This document shows, in pieces, positions 1 to 11,835 of a DNA stretch of 64,000 nucleotides. Source of the DNA: Hofstenia miamia (lineage: Eukaryota; Xenacoelomorpha; Acoela; Hofsteniidae); contig CABFPE010000309.1 in NCBI GenBank assembly GCA_900660155.1, forward strand, positions 62,305 to 126,304. The letters are read 5' to 3'. Both the position numbers and the translations under genes were made by a program. The notes beneath the pieces are model-generated. The model was given only the letters and a program-made list of their open reading frames with translations. It had not been told where the DNA came from and did no database searches. Each line of letters starts with the position of its first letter. Positions within the stretch are counted from its first letter, which is position 1.

Positions 1-32
<32 letters not shown>

Positions 33-504
33 AGAACAAATTCGCTTATGTTTTATTTACACTACGCCATTGTTGTTCAATCACATTTCTGCATAATACC
101 ACAAAATTGATTTTTAAAGAATAGTTAGCATCTGAAAACACAATAAAGAGACGCTATAATGAAATATTACTATAGAATAAGACAAGAAATCAATTCAAAT
201 TTGAAAAGTACACTTCCAATTTTAACAGCGTTATCCTTAAGTGCCAGTCACAGACAGGGATTGGAAATTATTTATTGCAAAAAAATAATTTGCAATAAAA
301 TAATTGCAATTATTTATTTTTGGCTTTCAAAAATAACAATAATTTATTTTTCCAAAAATATTATTGTAATAATAATATTGAAGATTATTTTTCGAAAAAT
401 TCTTGAATCTCAAAAAATTCAACGAGTTCAAGTTGACACTGCGTTTTCAGGATTGTATATAAACCGTCCATGTATTAACAAAGACGTTATATTATATATA
501 TTAT
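1..504. other. AT-rich non-genic stretch with a (TAT)n start
   Basis: The window opens with about 30 bases of TAT repeats. The rest is AT-rich with short self-complementary A/T runs around 280-330. A 116-residue open frame crosses it, but its composition (Ile, Lys and Tyr runs) is what AT-rich noncoding DNA gives by chance, so I do not call a gene. Confidence 0.6.
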
Positions 505-1474
505 ATTAACGTCCTTGGTAAAATACAGTAAAATTTATCAATATGCAGATGATACCTGTCTTATAAGTACTAATATAAATGCTTTTAAAGCAACTAAAGA
601 CATGCAGCATAATATTGAAAATCTAACAACATATTTCACAAATAATCAACTGAAAGTAAATATTGAAAAAACACAATTTATAATATTCTCTCCTAAGACA
701 TTCAAAAGTCTCACAAAATATAATATAAACCATGTACCAATAAAGCAAAGTGAATCCATCAGCTATTTAGGTATTGAAATTGACAATGATTTAAATTTCG
801 AACAATTCTTAATTTCAAAAATGGCACCTGGGGTTAGGTTTCTTTATCATCTTAGAAATATTTCCAATACATATTACAAACAATTAATAAATTCTCTCTG
901 TTTATCAAACTTTCAATATTGCTCATTTCTCTTTACAAATATAAACTCAACATATCACATTCTTTTGTCTAGTTAAACACTCAATTTCACTCAAAACATG
1001 ACAATGTATCCAAGTATCGACTAAAATACAAAATATTATCTCCTCACTACCAAATTTAAATGCATCTCTTATCAGTATTATTTAAATTCAAATTTGGTCA
1101 ACCCGCGATTTCTTTTTTAAAACAATATATTAAATTAAATGAACGCTCTCAAAAATTCGTATGGTTAGAAAAACATTATAATAGCTTTCACCATACAGCA
1201 ACTAAGGTATGGAATAACTTAGATCATGAAGTTCAACTCGAAAAAAACTACAAGAAATTCAAAAAAAAAATTGCGCAGATTCCTCTTTACTAGACAATGC
1301 CTTGTTAATGACAATAACATACTACACTCATTCGAAAATTTTGTATTATATATATATTATTATTATTATTTTGTAAATACATGTATTTGTAGTTTGTTGC
1401 TTTATATTGTACTAGCTTACAGAAATAAATTTGCTTTGACTCTTATTAGTATTAAATATAATTCTTGTATATAA
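505..1474 (+). mobile_element. LINE remnant: reverse transcriptase C-terminal half and 3' end
   Basis: The frame from about 515 encodes the catalytic YADD box of a reverse transcriptase (IYQYADDTCLIS), then the conserved stretch ending in SYLGIEIDNDLNF that follows the catalytic core in CR1/L2/Jockey-type LINEs. After a frame change, 1060-1293 encodes the usual LINE C-terminal tail with a WNNL motif (TATKVWNNLDHEV). The 5' part, including the endonuclease, is absent. The 3' part has TAT runs near 1345-1370 and an AATAAA-like stretch near 1424. It lies just downstream of the 3' end of the minus-strand USP gene A. This is a 5'-truncated dead copy of a family different from the intact LINE at 45.7-50.5 kb. 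Confidence 0.85.
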
Positions 1475-1491
1475 TTGAACTAAGTAAATTC

Positions 1492-1497
1492 TTTATT
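1492..1497 (-). promoter_or_regulatory. Poly(A) signal of USP gene A
   Basis: On the minus strand an AATAAA hexamer begins on the last base of the stop codon (AACTAAATAAAG), which would give a very short 3' UTR. I see no other AATAAA close downstream before the LINE remnant. Confidence 0.55.
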
Positions 1498-4256
1498 TAG
1501 TTTGAAACAATCGTGACAGGTACATGGACATGATGTAGAACATGGTCGGAAACACTTCCCAGAATTGTCCTCTTTACTGTCCCCAAGCCTCTTGTTCCAA
1601 TCACAACGTATCTAAATTACAAAATGCATACATTGTAGTATTATAATAAGAAAGTACAGGTTCAGGGGGTTATTAATGTCTACTAAATTGCGTAAATATG
1701 AAATTGACTTCCTGATATGAAAACTGCAATAGTTAATGAGTTAAGTTTAAGGAGATTTTTCATTTCCATTAAATTAAGTTACTACAAAATTTCTGCAAAT
1801 GTTTTTATAATTGATTTTAGGTGGGTTAATAAAAAATTTAATTTTATTTATATTCAGTGGACTTTTAGATTTATTAACTTTAATACTATTTAATATAGTT
1901 TATGTAGCAAACATAGCGGGGTACACAGGATTTTCTGATGGACACCTTAGTCATGTTGAAAATCAAAAAAAATTGAAAATATTAAGAGAATAGACCCTAA
2001 AAATGCATTTCACTACCTTAAATTTTAAATTTGTCATTTTTTTCACCGAAAATTTTTTATTTAGCAGTCAAAATCACTTTTGAAAACCTGACGGTGGCCA
2101 TTCGACCATGTGCCTTCTTGCATACGCCACTGGTAGCAAAGACAAACCTATTAACCATTAAAACTAAGTTATCAAATTATTTTTTCCCGAAGTGCTTTGC
2201 CAGACATTATAGATCACTAATTTGTTCGTAACTCAGGCATATAGTGTTAATTTCTAGTTATGGGGAATAGTTTATTAACATAAGCCAACTGACAAGTATT
2301 TTTCAGACACGTTCATCTCAATAAAGGGCACTGCAAATTAATTACCTTCATTCCAAATGACGGTGAGCGATTTCCACAACTATATTTCAGCAGTTTATAT
2401 CTGCCACAATACAACAAAGCCATGAAATGATATATACTGATATTTTCAAAATGTTTTTGGCTAGTATAAAGGGAATAAAACTTACTGGACGTTATTTTCC
2501 TTTACATAATTTACTATTCCATGTCCAGGGCTTTCAATGTCTTTTAAATGCACAAATTTGTAATTTTGAAGATTCTTGGCTATTTCATCACAGCTTACTT
2601 TTAATTTCACCGCGTGTGTTTCCTGATCCTATAAAAAAAAGCAATCACTATTTTAGAAATACTGAAGCTAGTTCATATTTACATAAATATATGAACGTTT
2701 ATTAAACATGAAATGTCAAAATTTTTTGATAGATTTAAATTCCTACAAATTTTGAAAAATTGCAATTCAAACATAACTCGTTTTCATCATTGAGATCTTT
2801 TTATTGTATATGATACAGGTGTTTTTAATAAGCATTTTTAAACTACTTTCCTTTATAATAATATTTCGAATTATATATAAAGGAGGCAATGGCTCTTAGC
2901 TCCCTTTGTTCCCTTTTATGTTGTAGGCCTACGACGTAATAATTGATTGAATATACTATAGGAACTTTGAATTTATATTATATGTAACATTTAGCCATTA
3001 TGGTCACCATGATGTTTATAAAACAGCTCTAAATTTAAAGGCCAATGTAAAATTGTGGAATTCCGGTATAAAGTTTTGCTAAAATGTAAAGTTACATTCA
3101 GGGCTGTACTCCTAAATAATTAACAAGGGGGCTCTATATTTGAGAAGTGATACTTTAATGTTATATTTTGACAAAATTTTGTTATTAAACTATTAAAAAT
3201 GCACCCCACAAGCTATAATATAACTTTAAAAAGGGGGGCTGGGCCCCCAGTCAAGTTTAACAAGATGGGCTGAGCCTCCCCCACTCCCTGAGCACTCCTC
3301 AGTGCACCCCTGGTTACATGTCATAGCAGAGCTCTACTGTACATAGATAAAAAACCATTCATCAACTACGAACTATAGTGATCCACCATGCTGTGATCCA
3401 CAACCAACAGTAATGACCCACTGCTGACCTACACTGAACTTTGGCACACCGATAGCCTCCAGTAAAAACCTATTTATACATAATTTGACCGATGTAAGTT
3501 CTACAGTAAATAAAATTTTATTTAAATACACTTTTATTGTAAGTTTTAAATAATGTCGCAAGTGCATCTGCACAGTCATCGTTCAATGCATTCTTTGCTG
3601 GAAAAAAATTGCTTTATATCTGTTTATTTTTAGACTTTTAGAAACAGTAATTGACGCATATAATTGTCTTCATGTTATTATGTCAGAAGGTATTCTTAAT
3701 AAAAATAATCCAACATTAAAAGATTTAAGTATTTTAAATTATGAAGGCAAGCCATTAGCAATATACACCAATTTGGTCAAGTCTACACTTGTTATTTGAA
3801 ATAAGAATTTTACATAAAAAACATTTCATTAGGTAATAACAACAAGTGATACAATTTAAAGTATTTAAAGATATATATATGTATGCAAATATTGGCCTTC
3901 CATTTAAATCAGATTTATTCAATTTGGAGTCCCAAATGTGATAATGCATTTACACACTTTTTCATTCTATCTGTTACATAGCACATTGAAAAATGTTATT
4001 CTTTACATAATTATCTAGTAGATTAAATTTGTTAAAATATTGTGAAATTTATAATATTTACCCTGTGACATGCTGCCACAATGTCTGTAGTCATGACAGC
4101 ATAGGGCGTTGAATAAAATGCCGGGATAATTGGCGGAGTCGTATACAATGCTGTAACAATGTGATCCGGCCGGTGGAGTTGGTCAATATAATACTGCAAA
4201 GCATGTTCAGCGTGCTTGCTTCCATCAACTGCAATAACTACATTTAACCCAGGCAT
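1497..4256 (-). CDS. Universal stress protein A (three exons)
   Basis: Exons on the minus strand are 4062..4256, 2486..2628 and 1497..1611; joined they give 150 residues plus stop, a normal single-domain USP length. Exon 1 starts [15 protein letters not shown], the USP first strand with the nucleotide-binding Asp. It ends at a GTAAAT donor in phase 0. Exon 2 follows a T-rich ATAG acceptor and ends in phase 2 at GTAAGT. Exon 3 follows TTTAG and encodes [20 protein letters not shown], which carries the family's ATP-binding pattern G-x2-G-x9-G-S. USPs of this type are small cytosolic alpha/beta nucleotide-binding proteins linked to stress responses; the exact role in this animal is not readable from sequence. 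Intron 1 (2629-4061) carries a hAT-type MITE. The start was chosen by alignment with the paralogue at 53-58 kb. Confidence 0.93.
3099..3312. mobile_element. 214-bp hAT-type MITE in USP A intron 1
   Basis: The ends are imperfect inverted repeats (CAGGGCTGTACT on the left; CAGGGGTGCACT read inward from the right). It is flanked by a near-perfect 8-bp duplication, GTTACATT at 3091-3098 and GTTACATG at 3313-3320. The 8-bp target duplication and the CAGGG termini point to the hAT superfamily. There is no coding capacity. The inner sequence has G- and C-runs near 3230-3290. Confidence 0.82.
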
Positions 4257-5033
4257 TACTAAAACAGGATGAGAACAGTTTTCAAACAATGGTGATAAAA
4301 AGATACACAAGTGTGTTTATTAAACGATAAGCTGGCTTATTGAATAAATATCGAGTCACACCAATATCGGAAATGAACAAATTATAATGTTTAAATGTGG
4401 TTTATTTTCATGTTGTCTTTAGTACATTCTAAATTCTCTGTCAAACTCAATTGAATATCTAATTTAACATATAATTCTAATGTTTTTTGAAATTTCCTGA
4501 AAAACAATGTTATAAGAAATTTTTGAATCGATATTTTGCTTTTTATGCTGTGGGTTTGCTATAAAGACAATCTTGATAACCATCTGTTAAAGCCACCAAA
4601 TTTTAGATATTGTGTGAGTGCAGTCAGTTTCCTTTACTATTGTTAATTTAATATTGAATATATTCTGGAATGTCTAAGGACATAAATATGATCTGATTTT
4701 CTGGTTTTAACAGTGAATATTTGGGCCACCTGCTCTCAAATACACAATTGAAATTTTATACAAGCTCTTTAACCAAGTCTGCCCTTAAAGAACCGAGTAC
4801 TAGTAATCAGATTTGAAAGCAAATTAACAAAAATTCAATTATTGTATACTGAAACTATTGTATAGTTTTTTGTTGTTTAAAGCTATATTAAAATATTTGT
4901 AACTTTTGTACAAACATATGAAAATTCACTAACTAGTACAAATTTAGTAACAAATAATGCTCAAGTTATAAAAATAAAATATAATAAAATAAAAATGGCA
5001 AAAAATAAAATAACAAATACAATTAAAACTTTA
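4257..5033. other. Upstream region of USP A, no gene seen
   Basis: AT-rich sequence 5' of USP gene A. The promoter should lie here, but I see no TATA box or other element convincing enough to call. No coding similarity was recognised. Confidence 0.5.
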
Positions 5034-5400
5034 TCAATTTATTACCTCTTTTAGATCATCCAAACTTGTTTTGATCTTCAAGCAATTTGTCTTTTTAAAT
5101 TCATCAATTTTTGTTTTGTTGCGAACTTGGATTGGCAGATTGTTCCAATTGCAAATATCATGAGCGAATTGTATTAGTTCACAATCCTTTAGATATAGTG
5201 AAATATCATTTACATACAGTATAATGAGCACCGTACCTAACACTGTTCCTTGAGGAACGCCTTTATTTGTATGGAACGACATGGTGAATATGCGTTCTTA
5301 ATTTTAAGTAGTGCTCTTGAATCGTGACGAAAGCCATATTTACCTAATTTACTATTTAAAATATCGAAGTCTAAGCTATTGAAAGTCTGCACATATTCTT
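5034..5400 (-). mobile_element. LINE scrap with reverse transcriptase motifs
   Basis: On the minus strand, 5400-5300 encodes an RT segment like the A-box region (TFNSLDFDILNSKLGKYGF). In another frame 5282-5150 carries GVPQGTVLG, the conserved RT box, then LYVNDI and a variant of the catalytic box (QFAHD). The frame then jumps straight to a LINE C-terminal WNNLP motif, so the interval in between has been lost. It is a short, internally deleted remnant of a CR1/L2-like LINE. Confidence 0.8.
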
Positions 5401-5674
5401 AATAAGATATTATTAATATTTAATTAGAAGATTATTTGAATATTTAGTAGTGGTTCAAGAACTTTCCTATAGAATATAGTAAAATATACAGATGTTACAA
5501 ATATATATATTATACATACATATATATATAGTTTTAAAAAATGTTAATATTTTATAGACAGATGAGGGTGTCCAACGAACTAGATATAACCATTGAGCTC
5601 AAAGAGTTGATGCTGCGACCCTGGGTGATACAAAAACGAAATCATTTAAGAAAATATAGAATACCCAAATGTAT

Positions 5675-5960
5675 CAGGCGCGTACCTAGCAATTTATAAG
5701 GGGGTCGGATTTTTCTGAAAAGGGCATTTCTATTCTTTTTTTACAAAAAATGAAAAAGTTATTTTTCTAGTGATGTCAATCATGGTCAGTAGTATAATAT
5801 AAAATATGAAAATTTTATAACACCACGCATGTGGAATAGCAAATATGGTTTACCATATTTGTTTACCATATAAAATACACGAACTTTAATTCCAAAAAGG
5901 GAAGGTCATCTAAAAAGGGGGGGTCGTTCGCACCCAACGACCCCCCTAGGTAAGCGCCTG
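5675..5960. mobile_element. 286-bp MITE
   Basis: Inverted ends CAGGCGCGTACCTAG (left) and CAGGCGCTTACCTAG (read inward from the right) are flanked by the direct repeat TGTAT (5670-5674 and 5961-5965). Runs of G near the left end and of C near the right end extend the inverted repeat. There are no open frames. The termini look hAT-like, but the 5-bp duplication does not fit the usual 8 bp, so the superfamily is open. Confidence 0.78.
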
Positions 5961-6199
5961 TGTATATAAAGTCAAATATCTTATCTTTTCAATTAACACT
6001 CTGATTTCCAAAATTCATTTTTATTTTTGTAGTTGTATTCAACGAAATAAAGAGAAAATCATATAATTTCTACTTGAAGTTGAACTTCTTAATATATATT
6101 TATATCTTCTAAATTATTTTTTGTTTTTGTAGCACAACACTAATGAATGTTTGCTAGCAAATCACTGATCAAAAATTGACGGCTGGTTTGGTAGCATTG

Positions 6200-9100
6200 G
6201 AATTTGTTTGCAACTTTCTTTATGATTGGATTGAATATGATTTCATTCTTTTGAGCTACTAGGATTTCCTCCAGTGCTATCTTTCCTTAATCATCATTGC
6301 CAGCATGGTGAGTATTGGTTTGCCATTCTTGTCCATGCTGATGTTTGGTAGTTCTTTGGTAGATTTAGAGGTATGAAATGAAAGTCTCATTTTTTCCTTC
6401 TTTATTTTTCAATTCATGCTGGTACCATACCTCCTGGTAACTAAGTTGATTTTCTGGATCCAAAATATTGCCTAAAATTTTGGGGATCTGCTTATTGGCC
6501 TGGTGCATCCTTAATCCATATTTTCCAAGTCATTACAGGTCAGTAATTATTGCAAACACAAAATAGCACAGGCATATACTGGTACATGCATAGTAATTTA
6601 TGCTAGTAGAATACTCTATTTATAGAAATCATTAAATTTTTATTAATATATTATGATACAACATTGAGACAGAATGTGTAACATTGTAAGTAAGATAAGA
6701 TATTTCAATATACAGTTGTCATTTTAAGCTTTATGGTAACCCAAACACCATGTCCCAGTATAACCATCACACATACTTGAAAACAACAAATTAACTTCTG
6801 AGTTCAATTGTTTTCCTGAAATTACACTTGAAAAAAATCATCATCATGATTTCAAATTTTAGTGTCAGCTTAATCAGTGGTGTAAGCAAAAATTCCTGTT
6901 TTCCAGGTCAGAAATCACCATCAGCTTATTGGGAGAGTAGGTCTAATCACAAGGATGTATGGTAGTGGGGTAATGCTGTCTATATGTCAGCATTGGTGTG
7001 GAGTTTTCCCTTACAATGTTCAATTGTAAAGTTCAAATCATTGAGGTATTCTATCCCATCACTATTATAGATGATCCATCACTAGCATACTTTTTGAGCA
7101 AACATAAACTGCTATTAGGAAATGTCTGAACTTCTTTAATGACTCTATTAGAGTAAATATTTCCATTTTTGTTGCACTTGGTTATCTTGGACTTCATTCA
7201 GTGTTGTGCTAATTGCTACTTTGCTCCCATGAGAGTCTAGAATGAATTTTCCATCTTTTCTAGACTTGCTTAGAGATTTTATATTTTTCATGTCTTCTTC
7301 AGGTTGTTGAGATTCGCTTGTTCCTGCCATGTCCAAGTGAACTCATGTTTCTTCTTCAAGAGGTTAGACATTTTGCTGTGTTTTCTGCTAAATGGACAAT
7401 AAAGCATTATAGTAATTTATTAATCTCAGTATTTGCTGAACATAATTTTTGTTACAAGGTGCCTTGTATTGGTTGGACCTACCAATAGGCTTTGCAAAGT
7501 TCCAACATTTTAAGTGGGCTAAAAGTTAGGGGGCAGTGATACACAAATCACTCATCTACAAATTTAACAAGTTGTTATGGATTGGCCCAATATTCAGGAA
7601 AGATGATTTCAGCATGATTTTGCCCCAGCACATTATGGAAACATGGCTCATAAGTGATTGACTGACAATTTTGGTAATCATTGGATAGGCTGACATGGAG
7701 AAATTGAGAGGCCCCAAGATCTCCCAATCTTACTCCACCTGACTTTTCCTCTGGGGAGTTATTATGGAAGGTGTGTACAGTACTAAACCACATTCTTTGG
7801 AAGAGTTGAAAGAATGAATAACCAATGCCTTTCATTCAAATACTCCAGAACTTTGTCACAAAGTGTGTTAATTGATGGAGAACAAAGTTTTGAAGTGCAT
7901 CAAGGTAAATGGTGGACAATTTGAGTATTTGTAAATAAAATGATCATTTATTATTCATTACATCAACAGTGAACATATATAAACTGAATAAATGCTTAAT
8001 TTACATTAAAACTTACATTTTTGGTATTGATTCCTAACTTCTGGCCCACCCTGTAGATTGTAATTGGTTGCAACATGTAGAATATTGTTAATTCTTGCAA
8101 AAGGATATGCGTCCTTCTTTGTAATTTTGTTAAGGCTTCAAAAATCAATGCATAAGTGATATTTATCTCCTTACTTGATAAACACCATAGGAAAAGCATA
8201 TGAAATCTTGCTTCTTCTTATTATTCCATTGTTTTATAGTTCCATTAATGTTTTCATGTAGGACTCTTGCAAGTGAGTAGGAACTGAGCTGCATGGTTGA
8301 TGAAAATGTTTTTCAGAGTTTGTGTTGATTTCATGTTCAACTCTGATAGCTTTGCTGATACTGATTTCATTGTTGTTAGAAACTCCTGCATTTTATTTCT
8401 TCATATGTTAGGTGAGGATGTGTTCCCTTTGTTAACTGTGGGGTGTTCTTCATGTCAATGTTGTCTCTTTGCATCTCACATGCCAATATCTCTTTTGACT
8501 TTGTAACAAATTTTTCTATGGAAATTCAAGTTAGTGCTAGCTCCTTCAGTTTTGCAGTGAGTAGTGTTGACTGTTTTTGAGGATGGCTATTATGCTTATT
8601 CTGTTTCTTATTGTTGACAGACATAAACAGCATCTCACTTTCTTTGAGTTGTTACCATATGCATTCTTGATTACATAGTTTCCATTTGTATTTGTGTTTG
8701 TTTTGATCTTAACTAGCTTCCAGTAAAAAAGCTCAATTTGGAAATTTTCAACTAAGGTCATTTCTTTGAGTATATTTCCTTTTGTGGACAGCATTATTGA
8801 AAGTTCTTGTTTTCTTGTGTTGCCAAGGTTCAGGTGCTGTAATCAATGAGGCAGTTGTTGTCCATGAGGAAATCTCTGCCTTGAATTATCTCATATGGGA
8901 GTGGCTGGTTTTGTGTGTCAATTCAATGATTTATACATGATGCTTGAATTTTACACTGTGGATTGTTATAAGAGATTCTTTCATGACTCTTTAATATTTA
9001 TATAGTTTCCCAACACATTTATTATCTTTAATTTGTTTTTGCTTATATCTTCTCTACCCCATGATTGTGATGGTGATGGATGCTCCTGTATTGACTTTTG

Positions 9101-9900
9101 CTTTTATGTTGCAGCTGTTGATTGTAATTGGTATCAGATTTCTTTTGAGTTGGTCTGTTACAATTAAAACTTCTGCTTGGTTTTGGGGCAGTGCCTGATT
9201 TAGTTTAAGTCATGATCAGAAGCATTTTCAATTTTTTTCTGTGTCTTTGGCTGTATAAATGCATTCATCTTTTATTACATAGATTATGGATTTGCAGTCT
9301 TATTTAATGTAGCTTGTTTCTCTGCACTGTTGCCATCTTATTTTTGAATAATCTATTGGTTTTTCTTCTATTGCTTTCCATGTTGTTTCTTTCTTTACAT
9401 TGAACTTTTTGGGTTTTGATGATGCATTGGCAGTGCCCACCACTCTGCTTAATCACTCATTTTTTTTTGTTACTCAATTGTATTTTGAAAGCTTTATTGA
9501 TGAGAGTTTGAATATCATCAATTTTGGACTTTGTTTCAATAGACACCCTCTTCTAGGTTTCATGTTAATTGTGGTGATGACATTAAGTAATATTGTCATC
9601 TTCTGTTTGAGGTTCATTAGTGGAGGTCCTTTTGTGATTAGTGAGATTCATTAACTTGTTCATTGTCTCAAGAATGTTGTTTTTTAAATGAATCTAATTT
9701 GCTTTCTAATGATATTTCACATTTTTGAAATTGTTCATATGTTATGTATTGATTTTTGTATATTTGGGCAACTTGGTTTATGTTAGCTGGGATTGACATT
9801 AAATGTTGTTTGATTTCTTTTAATCTTTGATTTAATTCTAGGACAATGTTGATTAACTTTTGTTTTTTTTAGTGTATTTAGATTTGTGAAAGTTTGATTC
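6200..9900 (-). mobile_element. Ty3/Gypsy LTR retrotransposon fossil (minus strand), heavily decayed
   Basis: Pieces recognisable on the minus strand are, in element order, a gag-like region (about 9900-9250), an aspartic protease region (about 9130-9060), the start of a reverse transcriptase (about 8260-8060), and an RNase H-like region (about 7350-7150), with weaker similarity down to about 6200. The order fits Ty3/Gypsy. The RT is interrupted by the mariner remnant at about 7390-8053. The copy is old and broken many times. Clear LTRs were not found, so both limits are approximate. The gag-like part is present twice because of the duplication at 9281-11835. Confidence 0.65.
7390..8053 (+). 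mobile_element. Tc1/mariner-superfamily transposase remnant nested in a Gypsy fossil
   Basis: The plus strand encodes the C-terminal half of a DDE transposase of the Tc1/mariner superfamily: WFQHDFAPAHYG around the second catalytic Asp (about 7596-7630), then a degraded PRSPNLTP-DF box (about 7720) with Asn where the family has the third acidic residue (SPDL), and the tail KVNGGQFEYL near 7905-7935. In-frame TGA codons at 7655, 7691 and 7815 sit where the family usually has Arg, as expected from CGA to TGA decay. The right end at 8053 reads inward as CAGGGTGGGCCAGAAG and abuts TA; the left terminal repeat was not found. The element is dead. Confidence 0.78.
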
Positions 9901-10326
9901 ATTGACATTTTCATAAACAGAATTCCTAATGGAGGAGAGTAGATATCTTTCATACCATGCATAGATAAATATCTTGGTATATATATATATATAAATTAAT
10001 GCTAAGTACTATGGATAGAATGTATTTAGCATTTATGAACTTCTTCCCTAAATTGCTTAGTGTTAATTGATGTTTTTTGTGGGTAAGAATTTTCAAAGTG
10101 AGGGTTTTTTTAATACAAGTGTTTGACATAAAAAAGACACATGTTCCCAAAATTTTAAAATTCTTTAAAATTCACATGAAAAAAGTGTCAATATTTTTAG
10201 TGATGATCATAAAATTATCCACATATTTTTTCTTTAGAAAATATGAATTTTCCTTAGATTGATTTTTTTTTAATTAAAAGTGTATTTACCATTAATATAT
10301 GTGAAAAGTTAATATATGCATATATG

Positions 10327-10365
<39 letters not shown>

Positions 10366-10557
10366 TCTAGATACTATGGGTTTTGTATCCACAACCTACA
10401 CTTTCTTATTTTCCATAGTATTCAGCACCTTCTTTGATAGAAAACCAGAATAATTGATTTTGCATTGTGCATTTGGAATAGGTGTCTAATTTCTAATATA
10501 TGAGTTTCAGGGTTTTTCAAAAAAGTATCTTTTGACCATATCCAGTGCCCTCCACCA
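9281..10557. repeat. Copy 1 of a 1,277-bp direct repeat joined by N
   Basis: This segment is repeated at 10559-11835 with an offset of 1,278 bases. I noticed one difference (GTGAAAG near 9889 against GTGAGAG near 11167). A single N at 10558 lies exactly at the junction. Open frames in the segment recur identically in the second copy. The content is a gag-like part of the Gypsy fossil plus AT-rich DNA with a (TA)n run near 10331-10358. It is most likely an assembly artefact in which overlapping contig ends were not merged. Confidence 0.9.
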
Positions 10558-10558
10558 N

Positions 10559-11604
10559 AGATTATGGATTTGCAGTCTTATTTAATGTAGCTTGTTTCTC
10601 TGCACTGTTGCCATCTTATTTTTGAATAATCTATTGGTTTTTCTTCTATTGCTTTCCATGTTGTTTCTTTCTTTACATTGAACTTTTTGGGTTTTGATGA
10701 TGCATTGGCAGTGCCCACCACTCTGCTTAATCACTCATTTTTTTTTGTTACTCAATTGTATTTTGAAAGCTTTATTGATGAGAGTTTGAATATCATCAAT
10801 TTTGGACTTTGTTTCAATAGACACCCTCTTCTAGGTTTCATGTTAATTGTGGTGATGACATTAAGTAATATTGTCATCTTCTGTTTGAGGTTCATTAGTG
10901 GAGGTCCTTTTGTGATTAGTGAGATTCATTAACTTGTTCATTGTCTCAAGAATGTTGTTTTTTAAATGAATCTAATTTGCTTTCTAATGATATTTCACAT
11001 TTTTGAAATTGTTCATATGTTATGTATTGATTTTTGTATATTTGGGCAACTTGGTTTATGTTAGCTGGGATTGACATTAAATGTTGTTTGATTTCTTTTA
11101 ATCTTTGATTTAATTCTAGGACAATGTTGATTAACTTTTGTTTTTTTTAGTGTATTTAGATTTGTGAGAGTTTGATTCATTGACATTTTCATAAACAGAA
11201 TTCCTAATGGAGGAGAGTAGATATCTTTCATACCATGCATAGATAAATATCTTGGTATATATATATATATAAATTAATGCTAAGTACTATGGATAGAATG
11301 TATTTAGCATTTATGAACTTCTTCCCTAAATTGCTTAGTGTTAATTGATGTTTTTTGTGGGTAAGAATTTTCAAAGTGAGGGTTTTTTTAATACAAGTGT
11401 TTGACATAAAAAAGACACATGTTCCCAAAATTTTAAAATTCTTTAAAATTCACATGAAAAAAGTGTCAATATTTTTAGTGATGATCATAAAATTATCCAC
11501 ATATTTTTTCTTTAGAAAATATGAATTTTCCTTAGATTGATTTTTTTTTAATTAAAAGTGTATTTACCATTAATATATGTGAAAAGTTAATATATGCATA
11601 TATG

Positions 11605-11643
<39 letters not shown>

Positions 11644-11835
11644 TCTAGATACTATGGGTTTTGTATCCACAACCTACACTTTCTTATTTTCCATAGTATT
11701 CAGCACCTTCTTTGATAGAAAACCAGAATAATTGATTTTGCATTGTGCATTTGGAATAGGTGTCTAATTTCTAATATATGAGTTTCAGGGTTTTTCAAAA
11801 AAGTATCTTTTGACCATATCCAGTGCCCTCCACCA
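10559..11835. repeat. Copy 2 of the 1,277-bp direct repeat
   Basis: Near-identical to 9281-10557. It starts right after the N at 10558 and ends where unique sequence (TAGTAACTAGC) resumes at 11836. The near-perfect identity, including the (TA)n run, argues against an old biological duplication. Confidence 0.9.

Noticed and set aside
159-509. 116-codon open frame
   Set aside because: Composition is that of AT-rich noncoding DNA; no domain, and short palindromic A/T runs lie beneath it.
2085-2133. Possible hAT end (CATACGCCACTG) within USP A intron 2
   Set aside because: Only one end and no duplication; too short to call.
7148-7336. 62-codon minus-strand frame as a host gene
   Set aside because: It falls in the RNase H-like part of the minus-strand Gypsy fossil.
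10331-10358. (TA)n runs here and at 11609, 42241, 42387, 55552 and 58621 as regulatory elements
   Set aside because: Simple microsatellites expected in AT-rich DNA; no associated gene signal.
9281-11835. A true tandem gene duplication encoding an 84-residue protein twice
   Set aside because: The copies meet at an N and are nearly identical including microsatellites; the frame has no domain and is antisense to the Gypsy fossil's gag-like region.
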